Notes: generated by a model not told the origin, from the letters alone. A DNA stretch of 29,150 bases from SKPH01 sp051748565 (GCA_051748565.1 JBNJHN010000022.1:1-29150); one strand, 5' to 3'; counted from the stretch's first letter, positions 15,370 to 23,613 are shown. Program-made: numbers and translations.

Positions 15370-17274
15370 TCAGGGCATAGGGATGCTTTCCGGTTCGACA
15401 GAAGGCAGGCCCAGGCCATTACGTTTCATCTCAATATGCCTGCGAATCAATACAGCAGCCTTTTCCGGATCCGGCTCTACCGCAAAAGTAGCGCCGACCA
15501 CTTCATCGAGTCCTTTAGCAAGCAGGTTGACCACGCTGGGGCTGCCAAAGATCGGCGGCTGCACTCCTAACACCGTGTAAATGCCCGAAGCGACTACATA
15601 AGTGCCGATAGAGACTGCTTTTTCTGAATACCATTCCGGAGCAGCACCTGCCAGCGGCAGTTTGTCTATATCTGTCCCGAGGAAATTGGCCAGGGCTGCT
15701 GCCAGGACCAGGATGCGGGTGTTGTCGACACATGAGCCCATGTGCAGGACAGGAGGAACTCCGAGCGCTTTGCATATTTCTTTCAATCCACTGCCGGCCT
15801 GCCCGGCAGCTTCCGGCATCATGAAGCCCGCCTTACCATTGGCAACAGCGCTGCAGCCAGTTACTACCACCAGGATATCATTTTCGATCAGACGGCGGGC
15901 AAGAGTTACATGCCCGTAATCATGCTTGATTTTTGGATTGTTACAGCCGACCACAGCAGCAGCACCGCGGATTTTACCGGTCTTAATCGCATCAACCAGC
16001 GGTTCCGGGCTGCCTCCGAGCGCACCGACTATCGCTTCAACAGAGAATCCGGCCATCATTTCCGTGGGCGTATCGGGAATACGCACACGATCGGAAATTC
16101 GGTTAGCGTAGTTTTCCACACCGAGGCGTACAATCTGCCTGCCTATTTCCAATCCCCGCTTAGGGTCAAAAGAAATGTGCGTAGCCCCGGTAAATTTAGC
16201 TTTGTCGAAAGTGGAGATAATTTTGGTATGGAAACATTTGGAGACCTCGACTACCGAAGGCATAATGCACTGGTAATCGACGAGCATGGCTTCGAGGGCG
16301 CCTGTCATGATTGCCAGCTCCTGGATCAGGTGGTTGCCGGCCATGGGAATGCCGCGCCGCATCTGCAGCTCGTTACCGGTACAGCAGAGACCCACCAGGT
16401 TTATACCCTTCGCACCATGCTGCTCTGCCAGCTCCTTCAGTTCAGGATCCATAGCCGCCTGTACAATAACATCAGAAAGCATCGGGTTGTGACCGTGCAG
16501 GGCGATGTTGACCATATCAGGTTTTAACACCCCAAGGTTAGCTTTGGAAGCAATTGGGGACGGGGTTCCGAAAAGAATATCCGAAACCTCAGTAGCAATC
16601 ATCGACCCGCCCCAACCATCGGAAAGGCTGGTGCGCAATGCGTGCAGCAATATGTTCACATAGTCATTATCTACCCCCATGTGAGTCCGGTGCAAAACCT
16701 CCACATTTTCACGATCGATTCCCCGCGGAGTAATACCCAGTTTAGCCCACAACTCCCTGCGGGATTGCGGCACTCTCTTCAGGAAAGTAATCTCTTCCTT
16801 ACGCGTCCCGAAATCTTCCATCATCTCCCAGGCCAGTTCCCTGGCAATGACCTGAATGCTTTTTCCATCAGTTGCAATATCGTATTCTGCGGCAATCCGC
16901 TTCAATTTCTCTTCATCATTAACCCGGTAAGACTCTGTATCGCCTGCTCCGACATGATAAAGAGCCTCCAGAATATCGCGTCCATGGTCAGAATGAGCTG
17001 AAGCTCCGGCAGCAATAGTCCGGGCCAGGTTACGGGCGACGATTACATCGGCATCGGCACCACAAACTCCTTTCTGTGGCCCTTCCCCGAAGGGGTCGAC
17101 ACGGCAGGGACCCATAGCACAGTTACGGCAGCTCAATCCCAGAGAACAGTAACCGCACTGGGGCTCCTGGGCATGCAGTCGGTTCCATACCGTTTCAATA
17201 TTTTCCTCATCAGCGTAGCGCAGAATTTTCTGCGCATCTTTAGCAATACTCCAATCTTGATAATGGGAAGACAT
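15370..17274 (-). CDS. cooS: Anaerobic Ni-Fe carbon monoxide dehydrogenase catalytic subunit
   Basis: A 634-residue CooS that interconverts CO and CO2. The N-terminus carries C40-x2-C43 for the subunit-bridging D-cluster and C49, C52, C57 and C71 for the B-cluster. The Ni-Fe-S C-cluster ligands are all recognisable: H262 in LHGHNP, C298 in LCCTGNE, and Cys in DYQCIMPS, VGCNNP, TGCSA and GSCVDN; the proton-relay histidines H94 and H97 are present too. Start is ATG 17274, preceded by GAGGAGG; the in-frame ATG five codons upstream overlaps that site. It is the second gene of a cooF-cooS-oxidoreductase operon. No acetyl-CoA synthase or CooC maturation gene is seen in the window, so a role in CO oxidation or redox balance is more likely than a direct Wood-Ljungdahl complex. 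Confidence 0.96.
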   Translation of the reverse strand: MSSHYQDWSIAKDAQKILRYADEENIETVWNRLHAQEPQCGYCSLGLSCRNCAMGPCRVDPFGEGPQKGVCGADADVIVARNLARTIAAGASAHSDHGRDILEALYHVGAGDTESYRVNDEEKLKRIAAEYDIATDGKSIQVIARELAWEMMEDFGTRKEEITFLKRVPQSRRELWAKLGITPRGIDRENVEVLHRTHMGVDNDYVNILLHALRTSLSDGWGGSMIATEVSDILFGTPSPIASKANLGVLKPDMVNIALHGHNPMLSDVIVQAAMDPELKELAEQHGAKGINLVGLCCTGNELQMRRGIPMAGNHLIQELAIMTGALEAMLVDYQCIMPSVVEVSKCFHTKIISTFDKAKFTGATHISFDPKRGLEIGRQIVRLGVENYANRISDRVRIPDTPTEMMAGFSVEAIVGALGGSPEPLVDAIKTGKIRGAAAVVGCNNPKIKHDYGHVTLARRLIENDILVVVTGCSAVANGKAGFMMPEAAGQAGSGLKEICKALGVPPVLHMGSCVDNTRILVLAAALANFLGTDIDKLPLAGAAPEWYSEKAVSIGTYVVASGIYTVLGVQPPIFGSPSVVNLLAKGLDEVVGATFAVEPDPEKAAVLIRRHIEMKRNGLGLPSVEPESIPMP

Positions 17275-17323
17275 TTTGTACCTCCTCACAGCAAATTTTT
17301 ATGCAATTTAGGGGTAGGACAAA

Positions 17324-17941
17324 TCAACGATCGGTTAATTTTGAAACTTTCTCCCCCCAATCACGCCATGCTTCAAAATTCTCCGGCAGGTGGGACGGTT
17401 CGGGAGGCACAGAAGCAGCGGCTACAGAGACGGACCGGGCCAGCCGTGAACCGGCTATCCTTGTTAATTCGTTGATATCGCCAAAGATTAGAGCATTTAC
17501 TTTGCAGATCTCTACACATGCCGGCTCGAGTCCTTTTTTTTGCCGCTCAACACAGTGATCACACTTAAGGGCAACCACCTTGTCTTTCAATGCCTCATAA
17601 GTATCATAGTAGCGAATCACGTCAAAAGGGCAGACCATAGCACACATGGCGCAGCTGATACACTTCTCTCCGTCGATCAGGACAATTTCGTCGTTGTCGG
17701 TTCGACTAATCGCCGCTGTAGGGCATACAGCCATACAGGGGGCGGGGTCGCAATGTCTGCATTTATTGGGGAAAGAAGAGTTCAGGTAGATTCCCGGACC
17801 CACATATATGCGCGGCCTCGGTTTGGGATTCTCGGATACTGCTTCGTAGAGGTTTTTACTTTGCGAGTGTTCAACAGCACAGGCAACTTCACATTGCTTA
17901 CAACCAACACATCTCTCCGGTTGCACAAAAACCGTTTTCAT
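17324..17941 (-). CDS. cooF: CooF-like polyferredoxin
   Basis: A 205-residue iron-sulfur protein that carries electrons from CO dehydrogenase to partner enzymes. Sixteen cysteines form four binding groups: C11-x2-C-x2-C-x3-C; then CRHCDPAPCMAVCP; then CISCAMCAMVCP; then CDHC and the later ACVEIC. This equals four [4Fe-4S] clusters in the DMSO-reductase-subunit-B style common to CooF and HycB. The C-terminal 45 residues lack cysteines. It starts at ATG behind AAGGAGG and lies 49 bases before cooS. Gene order supports electron flow CooS to CooF to the FAD oxidoreductase. Confidence 0.9.
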   Translation of the reverse strand: MKTVFVQPERCVGCKQCEVACAVEHSQSKNLYEAVSENPKPRPRIYVGPGIYLNSSFPNKCRHCDPAPCMAVCPTAAISRTDNDEIVLIDGEKCISCAMCAMVCPFDVIRYYDTYEALKDKVVALKCDHCVERQKKGLEPACVEICKVNALIFGDINELTRIAGSRLARSVSVAAASVPPEPSHLPENFEAWRDWGEKVSKLTDR

Positions 17942-17957
17942 TCATCTACCTCCTTAT

Positions 17958-18036
17958 GCTCTTTTATGAGCCTGCTTAATCCAAGCAGCATTTACGCCGC
18001 TTATCACTTAAGGCGGTAGTTGTAAAAATAACTACG
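17958..18036 (-). promoter_or_regulatory. Hairpin-rich 5' leader of the cooF operon
   Basis: Four hairpins follow one another on the minus strand between the promoter and the cooF ribosome binding site: GTAGTT/AACTAC (18035-18016), CGCCTTA/TAA-gc-GGCG (18015-17995), CTGCTT-ggatt-AAGCAG (17988-17972), and GCTC-ataaaa-GAGC (17971-17958), the last only a few bases before AAGGAGG. It could be a regulatory RNA leader, but I do not recognise a known riboswitch class. Confidence 0.4.
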
Positions 18037-18074
18037 GTTATATGGCTCCCTCATTACTGTGTTCGCCTGCTTTG

Positions 18075-18103
18075 AAAATAGCAGAAAATTCGACTCGAGT
18101 CAA
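18075..18103 (-). promoter_or_regulatory. Probable cooF promoter with palindrome over the -35 box
   Basis: On the minus strand TTGACT (18103-18098) and TATTTT (18080-18075) are separated by 17 bases. The perfect 10-base palindrome GACTCGAGTC (18092-18101) covers the -35 box, a good position for a repressor. It does not match the CooA site (TGTCG-N6-CGACA). Confidence 0.5.
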
Positions 18104-18183
18104 GAATAAATAATATATATTCAAAAGAGAAGAATAATTTACAAAATGAGTGGAATAACAATTTTAAAGAGTGGGATTGACTT

Positions 18184-19023
18184 TTACTTCTTAGACCAGC
18201 TTGCAATATATTGCAACCCGGAAATTTCAGGAGCAGGACTGTATTTCTTCCACCGGCCCGCCCGGTCATATTCTCGGGCAGCTATCTCAAAATGGCACAT
18301 GGCGATACCCATATCGATGTTCTGAATTCTTATTTTGCCCAATATACGGTTATAGATTCTATTTTCTTTGAGATAAAGATGAAAGATTCCATTATTATCT
18401 TTCAAAATACGCCATGGCTGACGGTTAGACGCTGAAGGGCCGATACGGACGGCATCCAGAGCTTCCCTGTAATCACCTGTATCTTCTTCTGCCAGCGGTG
18501 TAATACCATTTTCTTCAAAGAAAAGTTCAGACCACGGCCTGCGTTTTTTTGAGTTGGCACCGTATTGGAACATACGGCCCATGGTGGAGAGCTCTTTTGC
18601 CGGGTAACCAAGCGGAGCAATCGCCGGCAGCAGTTCATCTTTAGCAAGCTCCATTTTCGAGGCAAAAGCGCTGCGCTTGAAAGTCCCGGCCAGCCAACAG
18701 GTGCCAAGTCCAAGAGCGGTAGCTTTCAAAATAACCTTTTCCATACAGTAGCCAAAGTCTTCAAATTTACCGCTTCCTTCTATGACTGCACCCAACAGAT
18801 AAAGATGTGCACCTTTGATTACCCCATAAGTCCCCAGGCGCCTTAGATCTTTACTACTTAGCGGCTCAAGATCAAGCAGCTGAAATCGAACCATATTCCC
18901 GAATGGCCCGGAGCTCACTGACATGCAGAAACCGTCAAGTTCGCTGCGAACTGACTCACTCAAAGGCCTGCTGTCATAACTGCGGACAGATATTCTTTTT
19001 TTAATTGCTTCCAATTCATCCAT
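18184..19023 (-). CDS. Nitroreductase-family flavoprotein (TM1586-like)
   Basis: A 279-residue protein made of two nitroreductase-like halves in one chain: an N-terminal RISVRSYDSRPLSE segment with the R-x-S-x-R FMN-binding pattern, ALGLGTCWLAGTF in the middle, and a second half with the FMN-phosphate segment GPSASNRQPWR and the helix IDMGIAMCHFEIAAR. This fits the single-chain putative nitroreductase family (PF14512), which binds FMN as a pseudo-dimer; substrates are not established. The ATG has no clear Shine-Dalgarno sequence in front (only GAGTG), unlike almost all other genes here, so expression may be low or leader-controlled. It is upstream of cooF on the same strand but separated by 242 bases that hold a promoter. 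Confidence 0.85.
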   Translation of the reverse strand: MDELEAIKKRISVRSYDSRPLSESVRSELDGFCMSVSSGPFGNMVRFQLLDLEPLSSKDLRRLGTYGVIKGAHLYLLGAVIEGSGKFEDFGYCMEKVILKATALGLGTCWLAGTFKRSAFASKMELAKDELLPAIAPLGYPAKELSTMGRMFQYGANSKKRRPWSELFFEENGITPLAEEDTGDYREALDAVRIGPSASNRQPWRILKDNNGIFHLYLKENRIYNRILGKIRIQNIDMGIAMCHFEIAAREYDRAGRWKKYSPAPEISGLQYIASWSKK

Positions 19024-19192
19024 ATCTATTTATACACTCATTTCAAGCGCAATGCTAAATAAACATACTGTTACCGGACCTGAAAACAGCATCACCGAAA
19101 GCACCTCCGAATGCTGAATGATGAATATGCATCAGTCAGGTTAAGGCATTCAGGCCTGTTTAAAAGAGCTAATTTAGGTGGGAAGGAAAAAC

Positions 19193-19357
19193 CTAAGCTT
19201 CTTCCTGTTTTAGCATACTGACGATTAAGGCGATAACCAGACCGATACCAAAACCGCCAATAAGGCCGTTTGTCCCAAAATAGATCACCCCGATCAGGGG
19301 GAATACGGTGAATCCGATAACAACAAAAATCAAGAATACCGGTTTAACTCCAAAAAT
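19193..19357 (-). CDS. Possible small two-helix membrane protein, start uncertain
   Basis: An open frame too short to stand out ends in TAG at 19195-19193 and encodes about 54 residues from an ATT codon at 19357, which has AAAGGG about ten bases before it; the first usual start, TTG 19333, would give 46 residues but has no suitable binding site. The product is strongly hydrophobic, with two segments (FLIFVVIGFTVFPLIGVIYF and GIGLVIALIVSML) joined by a Gly-rich turn, and a charged tail KQEEA. The composition looks coding rather than random. It may be a real small membrane protein with a rare start or the remnant of a longer one; an in-frame TGA lies at 19366-19364. I do not recognise the family. 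Confidence 0.4.
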   Translation of the reverse strand: MFGVKPVFLIFVVIGFTVFPLIGVIYFGTNGLIGGFGIGLVIALIVSMLKQEEA

Positions 19358-19764
19358 AACACTTCACCCTTTCAGTTTATAATACTTGCAGACAAAATAA
19401 ATAATTGGCTTGCTACCTATTGCTTAACACTTTTAATTAATCATTTCCACAAGGTAAATGCCTTATTCAGGGAAAGAGGCATAACCGGGGATGGGATATG
19501 AGGTATTGATAATATTTTATACAATAACAAGCTAAAAGGCAAAGCTGCCTGGGCTTGTGAAAAATTGCTACAAGCTGATTAAACGTAATTAAAGGCTGCT
19601 TTTAAAGAAATCCGTTCACTATCTTGACCAGGGAATATATCAGCAGATAAGAACAAAATTAATCTACCGGGAAGGATTATCACAATATGCAGTATAATTA
19701 TCCTCTATAACTTAATTATGCCGGTTTAAAAATTTACCGATCAAAGCTGTGAGGGGAGATAATT
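19358..19764. other. Gene-poor intergenic region
   Basis: About 400 bases without a convincing gene. A short plus-strand open stretch (19502-19581, 25 codons, ending LKGKAAWACEKLLQAD then TAA) has coding-like composition but no start codon or binding site and may be a gene remnant. Small hairpins AGGCA/TGCCT (near 19536-19548) and GCTTGT/ACAAGC (near 19553-19576) occur there. TATAAT near 19692-19697 may serve the MaoC-like gene, but no good -35 box is at the right distance. Confidence 0.5.
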
Positions 19765-20640
19765 ATGCAGGTTAGCTCCGAAATAGTCGGGAAAAAACTG
19801 AAGGTATTTAATGCCGTTCTCACCCAGAGACAGGTAAATAATTATGCTGCTGCCATCGGCGACATAAACCCATTTTACCTCGATGACGAAAGAAAAGTCG
19901 GCTTAATCGCTCCACCTACACTTGCTGCTGCCGTAACCTGGCCAATCATTCAAAATATTTACGATTATATCGACCTGGGCTACCCACCAGAAATTCTGTT
20001 CCAACTTGTTCATTACTCTGAGCAACTAATTATTTATCGCCCAATGCATCCGGACGATAAAATAACCATAAATGGTGAAGTGGCTGCAGTTATTCCCGAG
20101 AAAAGAGGCACTCATGTAATTTTCAAGCTGCCCGCTGTGGATGACAGGGGAAAGCCCCTTTTTACAGAGTATATCGGCGGGATGCTGCGGGGAGTTGAAT
20201 GTGCAGACAAGGGCCGCGGGTTAGAAAACATCCCTCTCCTTCCTGTCCCGCCAGGAAATGAAGAGCCCGTCTGGGAAGTGCCGCTGCCGATTACCCGGGA
20301 AGCATGTTATATTTATGAAGGGTGTGCCAATGTTCCATTCCCAATTCACACTTCACCTGCATTCGCCCGAAGTATGGGCATGCCTGATATTATTTATTTC
20401 GGCATCGCCACCCTTGCCCACGCAGTGCGCGAACTGGTCAACCGGGAAACAGGATCAGATCCTTCCGGAATCAAGACGATAGCCTGCCGGTTTCGCGGCA
20501 TGGTTCTACCCAACAGTTTTATTCGTATCCAGTTAATCAAGCGGCAAAGCGATCCAGAGGGAAAATCTCTATTTTTCAGGGTCCTTAACCAGGAAGGACG
20601 GGAAGCAGTCAGCAATGGATTTATGAAGGTTAGCCCTTAA
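19765..20640 (+). CDS. Double-hotdog MaoC-like acyl dehydratase family protein
   Basis: A 291-residue protein with two hotdog domains. The first (about 5-130) resembles the N-terminal hotdog of FAS1-type dehydratases and has YAAAIGDINPFYLDD, where the GDxNP part of the hydratase motif is kept but the His is replaced by Tyr. The second (about 170-290) has YEGCANVPFPIHTSPAFARSM-like sequence in which the PIH histidine is kept but the Asp and Asn of the usual GDxNPIH are Val and Phe. Such proteins hydrate enoyl-CoA or bind acyl-CoA; with the motif split and degenerate, activity is doubtful. GAGGGGAG precedes ATG. It lies 121 bases before an acyl-CoA synthetase gene, which supports a role with CoA thioesters. 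Confidence 0.78.
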   Translation: MQVSSEIVGKKLKVFNAVLTQRQVNNYAAAIGDINPFYLDDERKVGLIAPPTLAAAVTWPIIQNIYDYIDLGYPPEILFQLVHYSEQLIIYRPMHPDDKITINGEVAAVIPEKRGTHVIFKLPAVDDRGKPLFTEYIGGMLRGVECADKGRGLENIPLLPVPPGNEEPVWEVPLPITREACYIYEGCANVPFPIHTSPAFARSMGMPDIIYFGIATLAHAVRELVNRETGSDPSGIKTIACRFRGMVLPNSFIRIQLIKRQSDPEGKSLFFRVLNQEGREAVSNGFMKVSP

Positions 20641-20722
20641 CTTCAAGCTCTGTTTCAACCTGAACATAAATGCAGGATAACTTATGAGAAGGTAGAATTA
20701 GAGAAACAACAAGGCTAACAAT

Positions 20723-20731
20723 TGTTATAAT
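20723..20731 (+). promoter_or_regulatory. Possible extended -10 promoter of the acyl-CoA synthetase gene
   Basis: TGT-TATAAT (20723-20731) is an extended -10 element 30 bases before the start codon; there is no good -35 box. It suggests the synthetase gene can be transcribed apart from the upstream MaoC-like gene. Confidence 0.4.
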
Positions 20732-20761
20732 GAGAGAATATTTTTTACTGGAGGGAAAACA

Positions 20762-22462
20762 TTGAGCACCAATGATTGGAAACTGCCTTTGCTCAATTCG
20801 TATATCGAAAAATGGGCAAAAGAAACACCGGATAAACCGGCACTGATTCAACATGAAGATGATAAAACCATTACTTACAAAAAATTTGATTCCCTGGTCG
20901 ACTATTTTGCCCTTCGTTTGCTCGATATGGGCATAAAAAAGGGCGATCGCGTCGCAACAATGTTAGTCTTAATCCCGGAGCACGTTTTATTGATGTACGC
21001 CTGTTTTAAAATAGGAGCAATTGTTGCTCCACTGGATGTAAGGCTGAAAGAGATGGAAGTGGTCCGTGATATTGATAAAATCAAGCCTAAGGCATTTTTC
21101 TTCCTCGGTAAAACTCCGGTTATCGATTTTCGCGAAATGGGTAAAGCTGTCCGTGATAATTGCCCTTATGTTGACCACCTGGTTCAGTTTACCGCCGACC
21201 CCAAGCCGGGCGAGCTGCTGGATGGCGCCATATCAATCACCGATATGATGTCCAAAGGCAAATTAATCGGCCTGAAACTAAAAAATATATTCACCCGCCT
21301 GCTTGAAAAAACTTACGCCAGGGTCGATACTAAAACACCCGCCCTGATTATTTTTACCACGGGTACCACCGGTGAACCGAAACCGGCAGTAATGTGCCAC
21401 GAAAATATCATCATTCAAAATGAGATTCTAAACAGGGGAATCGAACTGAACGGAAACGACATGATCATGCTTGTAAACCTTCCGCCGAGCCATGTCGGCT
21501 GTGTTACAGAGCAACTGATGACTACTCTCTATTTGGGTGGTACAGCGATTATCTTACGTATATTTGATCCCAAACTAACCCTTGATGCCATCGAAAAGCG
21601 AAAGATAGGCATATTTGGTCAAATCCCAACTCAGTTCCGTATTGAGTGGGGCCTTCCTGAATATGGAAATTACGATTTAAGCAGTCTTGTGTACGCTATA
21701 TACGGAGGTTCCGCTGTCGATACGGTTTTTTTAAAACAACTTTCAAAAATGGCACCCAACTTCGGCACCGGAATCGGCATGACCGAGACGGCAGGCTTCT
21801 ACACATTTACCCCGAAAGGGATCTCGGTTGAAGAAATGGCCGGTCAGGTCGGCATGGCTTTTGAAGATCTTGCTCCGGTCAGTATCCGTAAACCGGTCCT
21901 GGCAGACGGAACAGCGGGAGACGAATTGGCCGACGGTGAAATCGGGGAAATCTGCGTTAGCGGGCCGATCGTATTCCAGGGTTACTACGATCTGCCTGAA
22001 GAAACCGACCGGGCCATTACCCGCGACGGCTGGCTCTATACCGGTGATATCGGTTTTTTCAAAGATATGGGTACCTACAAAGCATTATACCTTGCCGGCC
22101 GACAAAAATTTGTAATTAAGCAAAAAGGGTTCCAGGTGTTTCCTGATGAAGTGCAGGATTTTATTGCCTCACATCCCAGGGTTGATGTTGTTGATGTTGT
22201 TGGAGTTAAGCATAATATTTTCGATGAGGGTATTTTCGCATTTGTACGACCAAAGAAGGGTGAAAAACTTACAATAGAAGATATCATGCAACATTGCCAG
22301 GACATTGCATCTTATAAAAGGCCCCAGCATGTTGAAATCTGGCCTGAAGATAAAGATTTTCCCCTGACCAGAGTGGCCAAAATTGATAAAAAGGAGCTGA
22401 AAATAGCGGCCGAAATAATTGTCGAAGAATTGCGCAATCAGGGCCGGTGGGACGCGAAATAA
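20762..22462 (+). CDS. AMP-forming acyl-CoA synthetase
   Basis: A 566-residue member of the ANL (AMP-binding) superfamily that activates a carboxylic acid with ATP and CoA. It has the phosphate-binding loop FTTGTTGEPKP (near 198-208), the adenine/ligand segment GIGMTETAGFY (near 338-348), WLYTGDIG (near 425) with the ribose-binding Asp, GRQKFVIKQKGFQVFPDE at the hinge, and the C-terminal catalytic lysine in LTRVAKIDKKEL. All catalytic motifs are intact. The acid is not predictable; the absence of strong similarity to acetate or long-chain enzymes suggests a medium-chain or aromatic acid. It starts with TTG at 20762, six bases after GGAGGG; no other start is near. The MaoC-like gene upstream suggests a fatty or aromatic acid pathway. 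Confidence 0.9.
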   Translation: MSTNDWKLPLLNSYIEKWAKETPDKPALIQHEDDKTITYKKFDSLVDYFALRLLDMGIKKGDRVATMLVLIPEHVLLMYACFKIGAIVAPLDVRLKEMEVVRDIDKIKPKAFFFLGKTPVIDFREMGKAVRDNCPYVDHLVQFTADPKPGELLDGAISITDMMSKGKLIGLKLKNIFTRLLEKTYARVDTKTPALIIFTTGTTGEPKPAVMCHENIIIQNEILNRGIELNGNDMIMLVNLPPSHVGCVTEQLMTTLYLGGTAIILRIFDPKLTLDAIEKRKIGIFGQIPTQFRIEWGLPEYGNYDLSSLVYAIYGGSAVDTVFLKQLSKMAPNFGTGIGMTETAGFYTFTPKGISVEEMAGQVGMAFEDLAPVSIRKPVLADGTAGDELADGEIGEICVSGPIVFQGYYDLPEETDRAITRDGWLYTGDIGFFKDMGTYKALYLAGRQKFVIKQKGFQVFPDEVQDFIASHPRVDVVDVVGVKHNIFDEGIFAFVRPKKGEKLTIEDIMQHCQDIASYKRPQHVEIWPEDKDFPLTRVAKIDKKELKIAAEIIVEELRNQGRWDAK

Positions 22463-22504
22463 TAATAAAAGATAAAATAAATCGACACCAGCCATCCGCT
22501 TTTG

Positions 22505-22525
22505 ATCCTCAGAGGATATCTTTTT
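22505..22525 (+). terminator. Weak intrinsic terminator after the acyl-CoA synthetase gene
   Basis: ATCCT-CAG-AGGAT (22505-22517) is a five-pair hairpin followed by ATCTTTTT. It lies between the convergent synthetase and apbE genes. The stem is short, so the call is tentative. Confidence 0.4.
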
Positions 22526-22527
22526 AG

Positions 22528-23613
22528 TTACTCTTGCAGGTTAGTTGCACCATGACTTCTAAGTAATGCCCGCATCCCGTCAGTAATCCGTACTTCCCCA
22601 TCCGGCATAACCCAAAGAGCTTCAAAATTTTCAAGACTTTCTATCAAAGCCAGGCTTTCTGCAAAAGGAATAAGAAAAAGGGCAGTAGAAATAAAATCGG
22701 CAGGTCCGGAGCCCGAAGCGGTCACCGTTACCGCCCGGTAATAAGTCGCCGGCATTAAAGTTTCCGGGTCTATTAAGTGATGAACTAACTCGCCGTCTAC
22801 AATATAATAACGCTGGTAATCTCCACTGGTGTCAACACTGCCTTCACCCAGGTAAATTACGTCTAAAAGGTTATCGCTTCCCCCGATAACCGAAGCGTCT
22901 GGATCCTGTATCCCAATCCCCCAGAGATTGCGCTCACCGTCAAGCGGGCGGCCGATCATCCGAATATTACCTCCGGCGCTGATAATTGCTGATTCCAATC
23001 CATCTTCAGCAACCTCACGGGCAACCAATTCAAGAGCATAACCCTTGGCTACCGCACCCACATCAAGGCTCATCCTGCGGTCAGGCAGGAAAACAGTGCT
23101 GTTTTCAAGATCAACAATAACCTGGTCGAGATCAGTATATTCAGCCGCTTCCATAAGTTTCTCCATGGGAGGAAGAACAGCACTTTCAGGGTCATACAGC
23201 GCTTCTTCGCGGTAATTATGCCATATCTCGAGTACCGGGCCGAGTGCAATGTTAACCGAACCACCTGTTTTCTCAGACCACTCCCTGGAAAAAAGAATCA
23301 GATCGATTATTTCACGTTCAACCCTTACAGGCCTGATCCCGGCATTATCATTGATAGTTTTTATATTGTTAATTCCCTCATAGCTGTTGTAGATATCATA
23401 AAGCCTGTGCAATTTCTGCAAGCGGGAGTGGATGGTTTCAAAATGTTGCCTGAAATCTTCCTCATTTTCCGTATAAGCAATTACCCGGACCAGGGTATCA
23501 AATGTGTCAAAAATGTTTTCCGAATAATTATTATACCGCCCATCCGTTTCCGGTGTACAACCGGCGGCAGTTATAAACAGCATTAGAATCGATAGGAAGA
23601 GAAAATTTTTCAT
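22528..23613 (-). CDS. apbE: FAD:protein FMN transferase, lipoprotein form (ApbE family)
   Basis: A 361-residue ApbE-type enzyme that transfers FMN from FAD to a Ser/Thr of a target protein outside the cytoplasmic membrane. The signal segment ends in ITAAGC with lipobox Cys19. Family motifs are MSLDVGAVAKGYALE, SAGGNIRMIGRP, VDTSGDYQRYY, HHLIDPETLMPA and ADFISTALF, covering the flavin and Mg2+ sites. The usual HxIDPxTG motif has Leu-Met instead of Gly. Length is normal. It follows the duplicated-domain lipoprotein gene on the same strand, which is its likely substrate, as for FmnB and PplA in Listeria. The ATG has only a weak AGGTGA site, and a separate promoter is present at 23661-23632. Confidence 0.92.
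   Translation of the reverse strand: MKNFLFLSILMLFITAAGCTPETDGRYNNYSENIFDTFDTLVRVIAYTENEEDFRQHFETIHSRLQKLHRLYDIYNSYEGINNIKTINDNAGIRPVRVEREIIDLILFSREWSEKTGGSVNIALGPVLEIWHNYREEALYDPESAVLPPMEKLMEAAEYTDLDQVIVDLENSTVFLPDRRMSLDVGAVAKGYALELVAREVAEDGLESAIISAGGNIRMIGRPLDGERNLWGIGIQDPDASVIGGSDNLLDVIYLGEGSVDTSGDYQRYYIVDGELVHHLIDPETLMPATYYRAVTVTASGSGPADFISTALFLIPFAESLALIESLENFEALWVMPDGEVRITDGMRALLRSHGATNLQE

Noticed and set aside
15324..15419. N-terminal extension of the flavoprotein into cooS
   Set aside because: The open frame continues upstream, but ATG 15323 has a perfect AAGGAGG and begins directly with the FAD-binding strand, while the extension overlaps cooS and looks non-coding.
15742..16527. 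Long plus-strand open frame inside cooS
   Set aside because: It is antisense to a highly conserved coding region, has no binding site and encodes a low-complexity, unrecognisable product; the same holds for the other long frames opposite ade and cooS.
17942..18060. Molybdenum cofactor, cobalamin or nickel-cobalt riboswitch
   Set aside because: The leader is structured, but I could not find the conserved core sequences of these classes, so I report it only as an unknown leader.
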